Shown here in pieces: positions 39,990-49,311 of a stretch of 64,000 nucleotides of DNA. The stretch's first letter is position 1; each line of letters begins with the position of its first letter. Position numbers and translations under genes: made by a program. The DNA lies in NCBI RefSeq assembly GCF_040712075.1, contig NZ_JBFCVL010000010.1:1-64000 (forward strand). The letters are read 5' to 3'. This stretch comes from Fodinicurvata sp. EGI_FJ10296 (GTDB lineage: Bacteria > Pseudomonadota > Alphaproteobacteria > DSM-16000 > Inquilinaceae). The notes under the pieces were generated by a model that ran no database searches, was not told the origin of the DNA, and saw nothing but the letters and a program-made list of their open reading frames with translations.

Positions 39990-40271
39990 ATGGAACCCGA
40001 AAGTTTTACGCCGCAGCCGACCCCGGCCCAAAGCGCCAACGAACATGTCGATCAAGAATGCGGGGAAGTGCAAGACGGAGAACAGTCTGAGCGGGACGGG
40101 CACCGCGCCACCCTCGACGCGCTGCTCGGTCTGCTGCACGACAGCGGCGACCCGGCCGCCATCCGGCTTTGCGACGATCTGGGAATTGCCGTCGATGACA
40201 CCCGTTGCGGCATGGCGACCCGCGCCGAAACAGCCCGCGCGGCCCGCAATCTTGCCGCTGCGGTTCGATAG
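39990..40271 (+). CDS. Possible small acidic protein, 93 aa
   Basis: Starts MEPESFTPQPTPAQSANEHV and continues with an acidic, helical-looking body (ATLDALLGLLHDSGDPAAIR) and a basic Ala/Arg-rich end. No recognised family, membrane segment or signal. The frame is open further upstream to ~39750, but that part overlaps the acs start antisense and looks random. Third-position GC bias is present but not strong. Ends 26 bases from the convergent EVE gene. Treat as hypothetical. Confidence 0.35.
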   Translation: MEPESFTPQPTPAQSANEHVDQECGEVQDGEQSERDGHRATLDALLGLLHDSGDPAAIRLCDDLGIAVDDTRCGMATRAETARAARNLAAAVR

Positions 40272-40297
40272 CCGCAAATCGAAAGACGTCTTCGCGC

Positions 40298-40711
40298 TCA
40301 GGCGGTAGTACCGCCAAGTTCGCAGACCAGCGCCCAATGCTCGTCGGATACCGGCATCACGGATAGCCGCGACTGGCGGACCAGCGGCATCTCCTTCAAT
40401 TCCGGATGCTCTTTGATGGCCGCCAGCGTTACCGGCGTCTTCAACGGGCGGACGGCCTTGAAATCGACCATGCCGAAGCGGCCGGACGAGTCGCTGGGAT
40501 CGGGATAGTATTCCTTCACGACCTCGACGATGCCGACGATCTCCTTTCCCTTCTGGGAATGGTAGAAGAACGCCTGATCGCCAATGCGCATGGCTTTCAG
40601 ATTGTTCGACGCCTGATAATTGCGCACACCGTCCCAATGTTCCGACTCCACAGACATCTGGTCGTCCCACGACCATGTGGCCGGCTCGGATTTGACAAGC
40701 CAATATGCCAT
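40298..40711 (-). CDS. EVE-domain protein
   Basis: 137 residues, standard length for the single-domain family. MAYWLVKSEPATWSWDDQMS is the conserved opening, with WDGVRNYQASNNLKAMRIGD, AFFYHSQKGKEIVGIVEVV and the final SRLSVMPVSDEHWALV. EVE is a YTH/PUA-like fold that binds modified bases in DNA or RNA. In proteobacteria such genes often sit in housekeeping blocks, as here beside YciI and tsaD, and the physiological ligand is not settled. ATG 40711 chosen because the conserved fold starts there; the frame extends upstream into the YciI gene. Confidence 0.95.
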   Translation of the reverse strand: MAYWLVKSEPATWSWDDQMSVESEHWDGVRNYQASNNLKAMRIGDQAFFYHSQKGKEIVGIVEVVKEYYPDPSDSSGRFGMVDFKAVRPLKTPVTLAAIKEHPELKEMPLVRQSRLSVMPVSDEHWALVCELGGTTA

Positions 40712-40743
40712 CGCGGCATTTCCCCCGTTCAGGCAGGTGGTTG

Positions 40744-41025
40744 TTACTTCGGGAATACCTTGCGCCAGGGCGTGATCGTGACGCTCTCGAACAAACCGGC
40801 CCTGGCATACGGGTCGTCGGCGCAAAAGGCATCGACCGCCGCCCGATCCGGAAACGTCATCACGAGCACCGAACCTGTCATCGCCTCACCGCTGTCGTCG
40901 AGCGTTGGCCCGGCGGCCACGACCTGATCGGCATGACGTTCCAGGTGGGCGAGATGAGCCTGGCGGTTGTCGCGGCGTATTTCCGCGGATCCGGGCTTGT
41001 CGGTGCATTGAATGACGAAATGCAT
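40744..41025 (-). CDS. YciI-family protein
   Basis: 93 residues: MHFVIQCTDKPGSAEIRRDN, HLAHLERHADQVVAAGPTLD, FPDRAAVDAFCADDPYARAG and VTITPWRKVF. The dimeric ferredoxin-like YciI fold is recognised by the PDRAAVDAFCADDPYARAGL region and terminal I-x-P-W/x-R. Some relatives are enzymes acting on aromatic lactones or dehalogenases; most have no assigned activity. On the same strand as and just upstream of the EVE gene (32 bases between), a pairing seen in many alphaproteobacteria. Confidence 0.9.
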   Translation of the reverse strand: MHFVIQCTDKPGSAEIRRDNRQAHLAHLERHADQVVAAGPTLDDSGEAMTGSVLVMTFPDRAAVDAFCADDPYARAGLFESVTITPWRKVFPK

Positions 41026-41131
41026 GATTGGAAGTCCTTGGTTCGTTGTCGCGACTCGGCGGCGGCCAGAGCCTACCCCGAATTCTCCAAAGCGTCACGT
41101 GGGCGCATTACAGAAGAGTGGCTCCGGATGG

Positions 41132-42208
41132 TCAGGCCTTGACCCCCGCCCCGGCGACTGGCGTGGCATCCGGGTCGAGCGGCCACCTGGGCCGTGCGCG
41201 GGCATCCAGCCCGTCGACCAGCCCCAGGCGCAGCCGCTCGACGCCGGCCCAGGCGATCATCGCCCCGTTGTCCGTACACAGAGCAAGCGGCGGCGCAACG
41301 AACGGAAGCCCATCCGTCTCGGCCAGCGCCGCGAGCCGGGTGCGGATGGTCCGGTTCGCGGCAACACCCCCGGCGACAACGAGTGCGGTCAGTCCCAAGC
41401 CCTTTTCCTGCTGGGCAAGGTACTTCCGGGCGATCGCCAGGGCGTTGCCCGTCCGGTCGGCCAGGGCATCAGCCGCCGCCGCCTGAAACGATGCGGCCAG
41501 ATCAGCGACGACGCTGTAGGTCAGCGGGCCCGGCGGTTGCCGGTCGACGATCTGGCGCACGGCCGTTTTCAGCCCGGAGAACGAGAATTCGCACCCGGCG
41601 CGCCCGATCAGCGGCCGGGGCAGGTCGTAGCTCTCGGGATCGCCGTCGGCAGCGGCGCGCTCCAGGGCCGGGCCGCCGGGATAGCCGAGGCCCAGGCATT
41701 TCGCGACCTTGTCGAAGGCCTCGCCGACGGCATCGTCCATGGTCGTCCCCAGACGCCGATACCGGCCAACGCCCTCGACGATGAGCAACTGGCAATGACC
41801 CCCGGAAACCAGCAGCAACAGATAGGGAAAGGCGACATCGTCCGTCAGGCGCGGCGTCAGCGCGTGCCCTTCCAGGTGATTGATCGCCAGAAACGGCTTG
41901 CCGGCGGCGAAGGCCATGGCCTTGGCGGCGGTTGTCCCGACCATGACGCCGCCGATAAGACCGGGTCCGGCTGTCGCGGCAACGCCGTCGATATCCGCCA
42001 GGTTTAGTCCCGCTTCGGCCAGCGCCTTGCGCACGATCGGCGTCAGGTGCTTCAGATGCGCGCGTGCGGCAACTTCAGGCACCACGCCGCCATAAGGACG
42101 GTGGTCCTCCAACTGGGTCAGGACGATATTGGACAGGATACGCCGATCGGCATCGACCACTGCCGCCGCCGTTTCATCGCAGGAGGTCTCGATTCCGAGC
42201 ACATACAT
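41132..42208 (-). CDS. tsaD: tRNA N6-threonylcarbamoyladenosine transferase
   Basis: 358 residues, full length. [20 protein letters not shown] is the family start; the metal-binding HxxxH is in [12 protein letters not shown], with [45 protein letters not shown] and [15 protein letters not shown]. Transfers threonylcarbamoyl to A37 of tRNAs reading ANN codons, with TsaB and TsaE encoded elsewhere. Divergent from hemC, the usual alphaproteobacterial arrangement. In many relatives gpsA follows tsaD; here YciI follows instead. Confidence 0.97.
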   Translation of the reverse strand: MYVLGIETSCDETAAAVVDADRRILSNIVLTQLEDHRPYGGVVPEVAARAHLKHLTPIVRKALAEAGLNLADIDGVAATAGPGLIGGVMVGTTAAKAMAFAAGKPFLAINHLEGHALTPRLTDDVAFPYLLLLVSGGHCQLLIVEGVGRYRRLGTTMDDAVGEAFDKVAKCLGLGYPGGPALERAAADGDPESYDLPRPLIGRAGCEFSFSGLKTAVRQIVDRQPPGPLTYSVVADLAASFQAAAADALADRTGNALAIARKYLAQQEKGLGLTALVVAGGVAANRTIRTRLAALAETDGLPFVAPPLALCTDNGAMIAWAGVERLRLGLVDGLDARARPRWPLDPDATPVAGAGVKA

Positions 42209-42322
42209 GATGCTGGCGTTCCGTGTTGACAGCGTGCCGGTCTGATGGTGGGCCGGTCGGAAGGATGGCCGGGCGCCGCTCCCCTGTTGACCCGGGGCGA
42301 CGGGGCTTCTAAACCCGACGGC

Positions 42323-43315
42323 ATGACCAACGTTATATCGCCGAGCCCAGCCGCCCGGTCAATGCCGACGAAACTGCGCATCGGAACGCGCGGCAGTCCG
42401 CTCGCCCTCGCCCAGGCGCACGAAGTACGCGACAGACTTGCCGCTGCACACCCCGATCTGGCGCCGGGTCCGGATGGCGCGCAGCCAATCGAGATCGTCG
42501 TCATCAAGACCACCGGTGACCGGATTCTGGACCGTCCATTGGCGGAAATCGGCGGCAAGGGCCTGTTCACGAAGGAACTGGATCAGGCGCTCGACGAGGG
42601 CGACATCGATCTCTGTGTCCATTCGATGAAGGATGTCCCGACACTACTGCCGGATAACATGGTTCTCGCTGCCCTGCTGCCGCGCGAAGACCCGCGCGAC
42701 GTGTGGTTCGCGCGCGGCGGCGAAACCCTCTCCAGCCTGCCCGCCGGTTCGATGGTCGGAACGGCCTCTCTTCGCAGGCAGGCTCAGGTTCTGGCGCTGC
42801 GGCCGGATCTGCGCGTCAGCGTCCTGCGCGGCAATGTCGCGACCCGGCTCGCGAAGCTTGAGCGCGGCGAGGTCGACGCCACCATGCTGGCGCTGGCCGG
42901 ACTGAATCGCCTCGGCCACGCCGTCGGTGACGGCAGCATCGTCGTGGAGCCGTCGGAAATCATGCCGGCCGTCGCGCAGGGCGCGATCGGGCTGCAGATC
43001 CGGCGATCCGACGAGGCGACGGCGCTGCGTGTCGCCGCCCTCCACTGCCCTGGCACCGGCGCTCGCGTCGCCATGGAGCGGGGATTTCTGGCGGCGCTGG
43101 ACGGTTCCTGTCGAACGCCGATTGCCGGCCTTGCCATGATCGAGGACGGCCGACTGGCATTCGCCGGTCTGGTCGCCGCCCCCGATGGCAGCCGGATCGA
43201 ACGAATCGAGGGGACCAGCGATCCGGACAATGCCGCCGAAACCGGGCATGACCTTGGCATGGCGTTGCGTTCCCGGCTGCCTGCGGGAATGCTGGCCCAC
43301 GCCACCGGGGCCTAG
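42323..43315 (+). CDS. hemC: Hydroxymethylbilane synthase (porphobilinogen deaminase)
   Basis: 330 residues from ATG 42323; ATG 42362 ([20 protein letters not shown]) begins exactly at the conserved fold and is an alternative. Landmarks: ETGDRIL-like [66 protein letters not shown], and the cofactor Cys in [14 protein letters not shown]. Polymerises four porphobilinogen units to hydroxymethylbilane in heme synthesis. First gene of a hemC-hemD-mitofilin-hemY unit. Confidence 0.97.
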   Translation: MTNVISPSPAARSMPTKLRIGTRGSPLALAQAHEVRDRLAAAHPDLAPGPDGAQPIEIVVIKTTGDRILDRPLAEIGGKGLFTKELDQALDEGDIDLCVHSMKDVPTLLPDNMVLAALLPREDPRDVWFARGGETLSSLPAGSMVGTASLRRQAQVLALRPDLRVSVLRGNVATRLAKLERGEVDATMLALAGLNRLGHAVGDGSIVVEPSEIMPAVAQGAIGLQIRRSDEATALRVAALHCPGTGARVAMERGFLAALDGSCRTPIAGLAMIEDGRLAFAGLVAAPDGSRIERIEGTSDPDNAAETGHDLGMALRSRLPAGMLAHATGA

Positions 43316-43319
43316 CCCC

Positions 43320-44105
43320 GTGGAAGCGAACGGCGATGTCGACCAGCCGGGCGCCGAAAGCCGATGGATCGTCACGCGTCCCCTGCCCGACGCTGAGGAA
43401 CTGGCCGACCGCCTTGAAGAGATCGGGGTTCGCCCCCTGATTTCTCCCGCACTTGCCATCGTGCCACTGACGCCGCCGGCGGTCACCGAACGGATCGACG
43501 GGGTGATCTTCACCAGCCGCAATGGCGTTCGGTTCGGGGCGCAGCTGGCACCCGACCGCAGCCTCCGCGTTTTCGCTGTGGGCGAAGCAACGGCCGAGGA
43601 AGCGCGCCGGGCCGGTTTCACGAACGTACTCGCGGCCGATGGCGATGTGCAGTCAGTCGCGGCACTTATTGCCGATACGCTGGCCCCGTCAGGCAGAACC
43701 GACCCCCTGCGACTGCTCCATCCTGCCGGAGCACACCGGGCCGGAGACCTGGACCGCATGCTGTCGGCGTCCGGCATCCGTGTGGACAGTGTTTCCGCAT
43801 ACACCGCCGAGCCCGCCACCGGGCTTTCGGAAGAAGCGTACGGATCGCTCGTCGATGGAACCGTTGCAGGGGTTCTGCTGTTCTCACCACGTACGGCGGC
43901 CCTTATCGCACATCTTGTCACGGCATCCGGGATGGACGATCGGTTGCGGGGCGTGTACGCTGTTTGTTTGAGTGGTAACGTTGCGGATCAGATCCGGCAC
44001 CTTCCCTGGCGAAACGTCGTCGTTGCACGAGCACGCTCGACCGAGGCTGTCCTGGACGCCGTATCTCATCTGCCATCGAAGCCCCCAGCACGCCAACGGG
44101 GATGA
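43320..44105 (+). CDS. hemD: Uroporphyrinogen-III synthase
   Basis: 261 residues from a GTG at 43320, four bases after the hemC stop; the frame is open back into hemC but the fold begins at SRWIVTRPLPDAEELADRLE. HemD sequences vary greatly; recognisable parts are GVIFTSRNGVRFGAQL, VFAVGEATAEEARRAGF and VLLFSPRTAALIAHLV. Closes and inverts ring D of hydroxymethylbilane to give uroporphyrinogen III. Position directly behind hemC strongly supports the call. Confidence 0.93.
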   Translation: MEANGDVDQPGAESRWIVTRPLPDAEELADRLEEIGVRPLISPALAIVPLTPPAVTERIDGVIFTSRNGVRFGAQLAPDRSLRVFAVGEATAEEARRAGFTNVLAADGDVQSVAALIADTLAPSGRTDPLRLLHPAGAHRAGDLDRMLSASGIRVDSVSAYTAEPATGLSEEAYGSLVDGTVAGVLLFSPRTAALIAHLVTASGMDDRLRGVYAVCLSGNVADQIRHLPWRNVVVARARSTEAVLDAVSHLPSKPPARQRG

Positions 44106-44117
44106 GAGCCGACGCCC

Positions 44118-46019
44118 ATGCAGTCGACCGACGGTGACAAGAGAGACGATCAGAATCCCGACGCGACGCGGGACGGATCACCATCCGATGACGGCCGCGC
44201 CAGTGCGCCGTCGTCGACTGATCGCACGCGGGAAGGCGGCGACGCCCATCCGGCTTCCGAAAGCGCGGCGGAACGCGTGATCGCGGCGTTTGGCGGCATC
44301 CGTCCCATGGCGGCGAAGATCGGCGTACCGGCAACGACAGTACAGGGTTGGAAAAAGCGTGGCGTCATTCCCGAAGCCCGGCGCGACGAACTGGTCAAGG
44401 CCGCCGCCGACAACGGCATCACGCTGGATGACACGGCCCTTGGCGAGGCGCTGATTGCGGAACGGACCGAAGAGCCCGCCGACTCCGGCAAGCCGGACGA
44501 AACCGGCAGGACAGCCGGTTCCTCAGCGGCCGCCTCCGGCCGGGAAAGAGTGACGGGTGAGAATTTGGCGAGCGAGAGATTGACAGGCGACAAAACGAAC
44601 CAGCCGACCGGGCAAAAGCCGGGTCGCCGTACAGACACAGCTGGCGGCAATTCGCCCTGGCCAGGTTCAGGGCCAGGTTCGGGGCCGAGTTCGGGGGCCA
44701 GCCCCGCTCCGACAGCGGCGTCGGAGGGATCTTCCGACCGGAAGACCGGTGCGGCGGAACGGCCGGACAGCAAAGCGACAGCGAGCGGTCCCGGAAGCAG
44801 CACGTCCGGCGGTTCATCCGGACAGCCTCCGCGTCCCGCGGCCGATAGCGGCCCTCGACCGGCGCCGCCGCGCGACACCGCCGTGCTCATGGTCGCCGTG
44901 GTCGCCCTGGTGATCGCCGTGATTGCCGTCGCGGGCCTGGTCACATACCCGGCATGGGCGCCGCGCTATCTCGATACGCCCGATCCCGCGCTTCTGGCCG
45001 AGAGGCTTGACACGCTCGAATCCGGGGTCGACGCCGCCATGGAAGAACCGCGGGCAGCCGTCGAGAATTTCGAAACCCGCATCTCGGCCGTGGAATCCGA
45101 CATGACGGAGGCCCTGGAGCGGGTCGACGCCTTTACCGGCGTCGAGATCGACGGACGGCCGCTGGCCGATATCCTGGACGATTTCGACAGCCGGGCCACG
45201 ACGCTGGCAGACGAGGTCCAGCAATTGGACGACCGGCTGGCGGCGCGCCTGCCGGCGCTGGAAGAACGGATTGAAGCCGTCGAGGGCCAGGGCAGCGCCA
45301 TTGAGTCCCTTGAAGGACGGATCTCCGGTCTCGAATCCGAGCGTGCGGCTCTCGGTGATGTTCGTCAGGCCATCGACACACTGGAACGCCGGATCAACGA
45401 TGTCGACGACACGATGGGGGACGTCACCGGCAGGCTCGATAGCGTCGCCGGTATCGCCGAGCAGGCCGCCGCGACCGACGCCACCACCATGGCCCTGGTT
45501 CTGGCGGTCGGACAGTTGCGCGATTCCCTGTTCGTCGGCGCGCCGTTCGAGCAGTCGCTGGAAACCGTGCGGGAAGTCGCGGCCGGTGATGGTGAGATCG
45601 AGTCGGCAGCCGAAACGCTGACGCCCTATGCGTCATCCGGCGCACCGACCCTGTCGGAACTGCAGACGCAATTCCCGGCGATGGCCGACGCCGTACGCGA
45701 AGCGGCGCGAACACCGGAATCGGGCAGTTGGACCGACGAGGCGCTATCGCGGGTCCAGGGGCTGGTGTCGGTTCGACCCGTTGCCGGAGAGGTCGAGGGC
45801 GATACACCGGATGCGATCCTGGCAAGGGCGGAAGCCCGCGTCATGAGCGACAATCTGCGCGGTGCACTCGATGCGCTCGACGCCCTGGACGGGCAGGCAG
45901 CCGAGGCGGCGGCGGACTGGATATCCCTGGCACGCGATAGAATAGCGGTCGAAGATGCCCTGGCGACACTGAACAATACCGCCGTTCGCCGGCTTATGGC
46001 GACCCGCGACGGAGGCTGA
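44118..46019 (+). CDS. Mitofilin/Mic60-like membrane protein with an N-terminal carph-isopro-type helix-turn-helix segment
   Basis: 633 residues. Residues ~1-50 are disordered; ~52-100 (RVIAAFGGIRPMAAKIGVPA, TTVQGWKKRGVIPEARRDEL) look like the carph-isopro/Cro-like helix-turn-helix segment. A long Ser/Gly/Pro-rich linker (~115-250) includes the 12-base repeats at 44661-44696. One membrane helix at ~255-278 (VLMVAVVALVIAVIAVAGLV) is followed by a coiled coil (repeated RLDTLESGV, FETRISAVESD, LEGRISGLESE) and a C-terminal mitofilin-like helical domain. Alphaproteobacterial Mic60 homologues are encoded between hemD and hemY and shape intracytoplasmic membranes. Orientation predicts a cytosolic N-terminus and periplasmic coiled coil. 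Confidence 0.85.
   Translation: MQSTDGDKRDDQNPDATRDGSPSDDGRASAPSSTDRTREGGDAHPASESAAERVIAAFGGIRPMAAKIGVPATTVQGWKKRGVIPEARRDELVKAAADNGITLDDTALGEALIAERTEEPADSGKPDETGRTAGSSAAASGRERVTGENLASERLTGDKTNQPTGQKPGRRTDTAGGNSPWPGSGPGSGPSSGASPAPTAASEGSSDRKTGAAERPDSKATASGPGSSTSGGSSGQPPRPAADSGPRPAPPRDTAVLMVAVVALVIAVIAVAGLVTYPAWAPRYLDTPDPALLAERLDTLESGVDAAMEEPRAAVENFETRISAVESDMTEALERVDAFTGVEIDGRPLADILDDFDSRATTLADEVQQLDDRLAARLPALEERIEAVEGQGSAIESLEGRISGLESERAALGDVRQAIDTLERRINDVDDTMGDVTGRLDSVAGIAEQAAATDATTMALVLAVGQLRDSLFVGAPFEQSLETVREVAAGDGEIESAAETLTPYASSGAPTLSELQTQFPAMADAVREAARTPESGSWTDEALSRVQGLVSVRPVAGEVEGDTPDAILARAEARVMSDNLRGALDALDALDGQAAEAAADWISLARDRIAVEDALATLNNTAVRRLMATRDGG
44661..44696 (+). repeat. Three 12-base tandem repeats inside the mitofilin-like gene
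   Basis: CCAGGTTCAGGG, CCAGGTTCGGGG and CCGAGTTCGGGG in direct succession, encoding PGSG, PGSG and PSSG in the linker before the membrane helix. In-frame units of this kind can change number without breaking the gene. Confidence 0.8.
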
Positions 46020-46027
46020 GCGCTGTC

Positions 46028-47434
46028 ATGACACGGGCACTCTATTACATCATCAAGGTCGCGGTCCTTGTCGCCATCGCCATATGGCTCGCGGAACGCC
46101 CGGGCGATCTGGAGATCGAATGGCAGGGCTATGTCGTCGAGACCACCCTCGGCGTAGCGCTGTTGGCACTGTTCGTGCTGATCATCCTTTGTGTGGTGCT
46201 GTATCGTCTTTGGCGGGGCCTGATCGGTTTGCCGCGCCTGTTCGGCGACTGGCGTCATGGCAGCCGGCGCGAACGCGGCTACAAGGCCCTGACGCAAGGG
46301 CTGGTCGCGGTCGCCGCCGGCGACCCCGATACCGCCCAGAAGATGGCGCGCAAGGCCGACAACCTGCTCCAGGCACCGCCACTGACGCGGCTGTTGTCCG
46401 CCCAGGCGGCGCAGCTTCGCGGCGACCAGGACGCGGCGCAGCGCTATTTCGAGGAAATGCTTCAGAGCCCGGAGACCGAGTTTCTGGGCTTGCGCGGCCT
46501 GCTGAACCAGACTCTCGGTTCATCCGACACGACCGCGGCGCTGCAATATGCGCAGCGCGCGCGGGAAATCAGCCCACAGACGCGATGGGTGATCGAAGGG
46601 TGCTTCGAGCTTGAGGTCCGGCACCGGAAATGGGACGATGCCCTGCGCACGGTCTCCGCGGGCGCGAAGGGTGGTGTCTTTTCCGAGGAAACCGCCCGTC
46701 GTCACAAAGCCGCGATCATGGTCGAGCAAAGCCGCGAGGCCGAGACCGCAGGCGACACGTCGGGCGCAAAGCGGCTGGCGCAGAAAGCCGTCGGGCTGGT
46801 TCCCGACTTTGTCCCCGCCATTCTGCGCGACGCCAAACTGCTGATCACGGCAAACCAGCACAAAAAGGCACGCAAGCTGATCGAACGGCATTGGGCGGGT
46901 ACGCCGCACCCTGACCTGTTCGCCGTCTATCTCGACGCCCTGCCGGCTGGAACCGACGCGCTGGCTCGCGTACGCGCCGTTGAGACACTCGTTGCCGCGG
47001 CGCCGAGCGAACCTGAAAGCCTGCTGGTGCTGGCCGAGAGCGAGCTGGAAGCCAGACTGTGGGGTCAGGCCCGGTCAAATCTGCTGAAGGTCGAGACCCT
47101 GCGCCCGACACCGCGGGTCTACCGCCGGCTTGCCGAACTGGAGCGGGCGGAAAGCAACGATGTCGAAGCCGCGCAGGAATGGCTGGCAAAGGTCGAGGAG
47201 TCGCCCCCCGACCCGACCTGGGTCTGCGACGCCTGCGGAACCGTAACGCCAACCTGGACGGCCGTGTGCAACAGTTGCGGCACCTTCAACGACCTGACGT
47301 GGCGGTCTCCCATCCGGGTCATGCGCCTGACGGCCCGCGCGCCCGACGAAGCAGACGACGACACGGCCGAGACCCTGGACCTTACGCCGGGCGCCGTTAC
47401 GACAGGCAACCGGGCGGCGCCGGCAGGCGTCTGA
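46028..47434 (+). CDS. hemY: HemY-type membrane protein with TPR repeats and a zinc-ribbon tail
   Basis: 468 residues. Two N-terminal membrane helices (LYYIIKVAVLVAIAIWLAE; LLALFVLIILCVVLYRLWRG) with the HemY_N signature between them (PGDLEIEWQGYVVETTLGVA), then TPR-like helices (~95-390: QGLVAVAAGDPDTAQKMARK, AQYALRA-type repeats). The C-terminus has two Cys pairs, CDACG and CNSCG (~399-420), followed by DLTW, a zinc-ribbon typical of the alphaproteobacterial form. Linked to heme synthesis by operon membership only; biochemical role is unsettled, and the name must not be confused with protoporphyrinogen oxidase HemY of Gram-positives. Confidence 0.92.
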   Translation: MTRALYYIIKVAVLVAIAIWLAERPGDLEIEWQGYVVETTLGVALLALFVLIILCVVLYRLWRGLIGLPRLFGDWRHGSRRERGYKALTQGLVAVAAGDPDTAQKMARKADNLLQAPPLTRLLSAQAAQLRGDQDAAQRYFEEMLQSPETEFLGLRGLLNQTLGSSDTTAALQYAQRAREISPQTRWVIEGCFELEVRHRKWDDALRTVSAGAKGGVFSEETARRHKAAIMVEQSREAETAGDTSGAKRLAQKAVGLVPDFVPAILRDAKLLITANQHKKARKLIERHWAGTPHPDLFAVYLDALPAGTDALARVRAVETLVAAAPSEPESLLVLAESELEARLWGQARSNLLKVETLRPTPRVYRRLAELERAESNDVEAAQEWLAKVEESPPDPTWVCDACGTVTPTWTAVCNSCGTFNDLTWRSPIRVMRLTARAPDEADDDTAETLDLTPGAVTTGNRAAPAGV

Positions 47435-47501
47435 CGGCGCCACCGGGCGGATGCCTCTGCTTCGCTCGGACGACAATAGCCCAAATCAGGCCATGAGAGT
47501 A

Positions 47502-47530
47502 TTGATCGCCCGAATAAGGGGTGGTATAGA
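47502..47530 (+). promoter_or_regulatory. Promoter of tRNA-Thr
   Basis: TTGATC at 47502-47507, 17-base spacer, TATAGA at 47525-47530, ending 12 bases before the mature tRNA start. Good sigma-70 form and position. Confidence 0.65.
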
Positions 47531-47542
47531 CCGCTCCGGTTC

Positions 47543-47618
<76 letters not shown>

Positions 47619-47914
47619 TTCCCCAATTTGTCCGACCCCAAGACATGGGTAACGTCGAGCGCTGGTAGCCAGTGCCCGTTGGGATGGGGTTCTGACGTCT
47701 TGTGTCTCAAAGCTGAGAACCAGGGAATAGGGCCGGATTGGTCACCCCGGTAATGTCCGTGCGCCCGGCCAGGCCCGCCCCGCCAAGCTTGCCATGACAT
47801 GCATGCCTCGATCCGTGACGCCCGGGAGGCGCAGGCCCGACGCAAGCGCAGGCGCGGCTCTCACGATCGTGAGGAATATGGGCGCCCAGCTTGTCCAGCC
47901 CCTCCTCGTTTGGG
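47619..47914. other. Non-coding junction behind tRNA-Thr with scrambled remnants
   Basis: No intact gene. Around 47808-47860 a short frame reads REAQARRKRRRG, which resembles a piece from the middle of the same integrase family seen downstream, but in the wrong order relative to it. CCCCAAGACATGGGTAACG near 47636 recalls insertion-sequence ends from memory, without a partner end. Best read as rearranged debris at an integration hotspot. Confidence 0.4.
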
Positions 47915-48145
47915 CTCGACTCCGCCGCCCGTCGGCGCAAATACCTCACCGCCACAGAACGTCAGGCGTTCCTGCACGCCGCGAAAGATGCCGCTTTCGA
48001 AGCGCTCTCCTTCTGTCACATGCTTATCGCCGGTCGAATCGCTCTCAACGACGGGCTGATCGTTTTCGATAATCTGAAGAAGCGCCGTTCCAACGTCCTT
48101 CGGGCTGTGCCGGCGCCGGGGCCACCCCTGGGAGTCTCGATCCGG
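47915..48145 (+). pseudogene. Tyrosine recombinase (integrase) remnant
   Basis: The frame reads RRRKYLTATERQAFLHAA, then IALNDGLIVFDNLKKRRS and LRAVPAPGPPL. This matches the catalytic-domain start of small XerD-like integrases, where K-Y-L-T-x-x-E-R-x-x-F is followed by a G-C-R-I-S-E block and then D-x-G-x-I-V-F-E-x-L-K-K-R-R. The G-C-R-I-S-E block with the first catalytic Arg is deleted (A-G-R-I-A-L instead), and the C-terminal His/Arg/Tyr part is absent. The frame happens to stay open into the LysR gene. Lies ~300 bases beyond tRNA-Thr. Family assignment is from motif memory. Confidence 0.55.
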
Positions 48146-48226
48146 TGCTTTCCTGCCGCTATAGCTCACTCCTTATGCGTCAGCCGCATCAGTACATCTA
48201 TAAGCTTCAGCAATTGGGAGAAAATC

Positions 48227-49186
48227 GTGACCGAAAAAAAACATCGCAAACGCGGGCGCATCCCTGGACCGGACTTCGGGCGAACAACTGAGTTGAGCTT
48301 TACCCACCTGCAAGATTTCGCCGCCGTTGCCACCAACAAGAGTTTTTCCAGGGCTGCCACGGCACTCGGCAGCAACCAATCCAGCGTTTCGCGGTCGATT
48401 ATGCATCTTGAAGAAACGATTGGTGTTCGGCTGTTCGATCGGATTGGACGGACGGTGACGCTTACGGCAAACGGGGATCGACTTCTCAAGCTTGCGCGCG
48501 ACGTGATAGCGGCACAGTACGCCTTGGCACAAGGCGCGCAGGAGCTGTCGTCGGGCCGAAAAGGCGTGATACGGATCGGAGCCACTATCCAAACCATCCA
48601 AAGCCGATTGTCGCCCCTGGTCAGTTCATTCCGGGCGCGATTTCCGGATGTAGATGTATTTTTTGTCGAAGACACGACCGAGGTACTTGTTCGAAAGCTG
48701 GAAGACGGCGATCTCGATTTGGCGATCGGTTGGGCACCCGCAGACAGCCCAATAAAGGGGCTTCGCTTATTCACTCTGTGGGCCCAGGCCGTGATCCCCA
48801 AATCCCATCCGCTATCCGATCGTCAAAGCATCGATGTCGACTCCCTCGCTGGCGAGCGGCTCTTGATCATGCGGCGCGGATACATGACCCGTGAAATGTT
48901 TGAAGGCATATGTCAGCTACGCGGTATTCGCACCATCCCCATCCTGGAGAGCCATAATCCCCATGCGCTGGTGGCGATGAGCAATGACGGGCACGGTATC
49001 GCCATTGTGCCTTCAACCGTCGGCGCTATGCCTCCCGACGTCCGCGTTGCCGAATTGACCGAGGGGGGGCGACGTCTGGCCCACGATATGATGATCCTGT
49101 GGGATAGTCGGCGTCATCAGTCCGACTTGTGCCATGCCTTCGTTGAGCATGCCATGGCAGCGCCAGACCGGCTCGATTTTGTCTAA
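48227..49186 (+). CDS. LysR-family transcriptional regulator
   Basis: 319 residues from GTG 48227, with GGGAG eight bases upstream. A basic leader (MTEKKHRKRGRIPGPDF) precedes the helix-turn-helix: LQDFAAVATNKSFSRAATAL then GSNQSSVSRSIMHLEETIGV and RLFDRIGRTVTLTANG. The C-terminal type 2 periplasmic-binding-like domain begins VIRIGATIQTIQSRLSPLV. The frame is open back to 47891, but that part is the integrase remnant. Transcribed toward the TRAP genes and not divergent from them, yet it is the only regulator of the segment and is followed by a palindrome, so it probably controls the transporter operon (inference). Confidence 0.9.
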   Translation: MTEKKHRKRGRIPGPDFGRTTELSFTHLQDFAAVATNKSFSRAATALGSNQSSVSRSIMHLEETIGVRLFDRIGRTVTLTANGDRLLKLARDVIAAQYALAQGAQELSSGRKGVIRIGATIQTIQSRLSPLVSSFRARFPDVDVFFVEDTTEVLVRKLEDGDLDLAIGWAPADSPIKGLRLFTLWAQAVIPKSHPLSDRQSIDVDSLAGERLLIMRRGYMTREMFEGICQLRGIRTIPILESHNPHALVAMSNDGHGIAIVPSTVGAMPPDVRVAELTEGGRRLAHDMMILWDSRRHQSDLCHAFVEHAMAAPDRLDFV

Positions 49187-49217
49187 TCTATGCTTATTAT
49201 GCATCCGAGAAAAGCTA

Positions 49218-49245
49218 TTGACACATTGATTGACGGAGCTATAGC
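49218..49245 (+). promoter_or_regulatory. Candidate sigma-70 promoter for the TAXI-TRAP operon
   Basis: Perfect -35 TTGACA (49218-49223), 16-base spacer, TATAGC (49240-49245). Start of transcription would be ~130 bases before the binding-protein gene, so the palindrome at 49312 would fall in the leader. Confidence 0.45.
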
Positions 49246-49311
49246 CTAAGTGAATAGCGATCATTGCTGCGGTCAAATCCCAGCGTAAATAAGAATCGCC
49301 CAGCTTGTTCT

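Noticed and set aside
39903-40832. A 309-codon minus-strand frame over the EVE gene region
   Set aside because: The EVE and YciI proteins are read in other frames with clear family motifs; this one is a shadow.
47630-47655. Sequence resembling an insertion-sequence terminus (CCCCAAGACATGGGTAACG)
   Set aside because: Similarity is only from memory; no second inverted end, target duplication or transposase fragment was found nearby.
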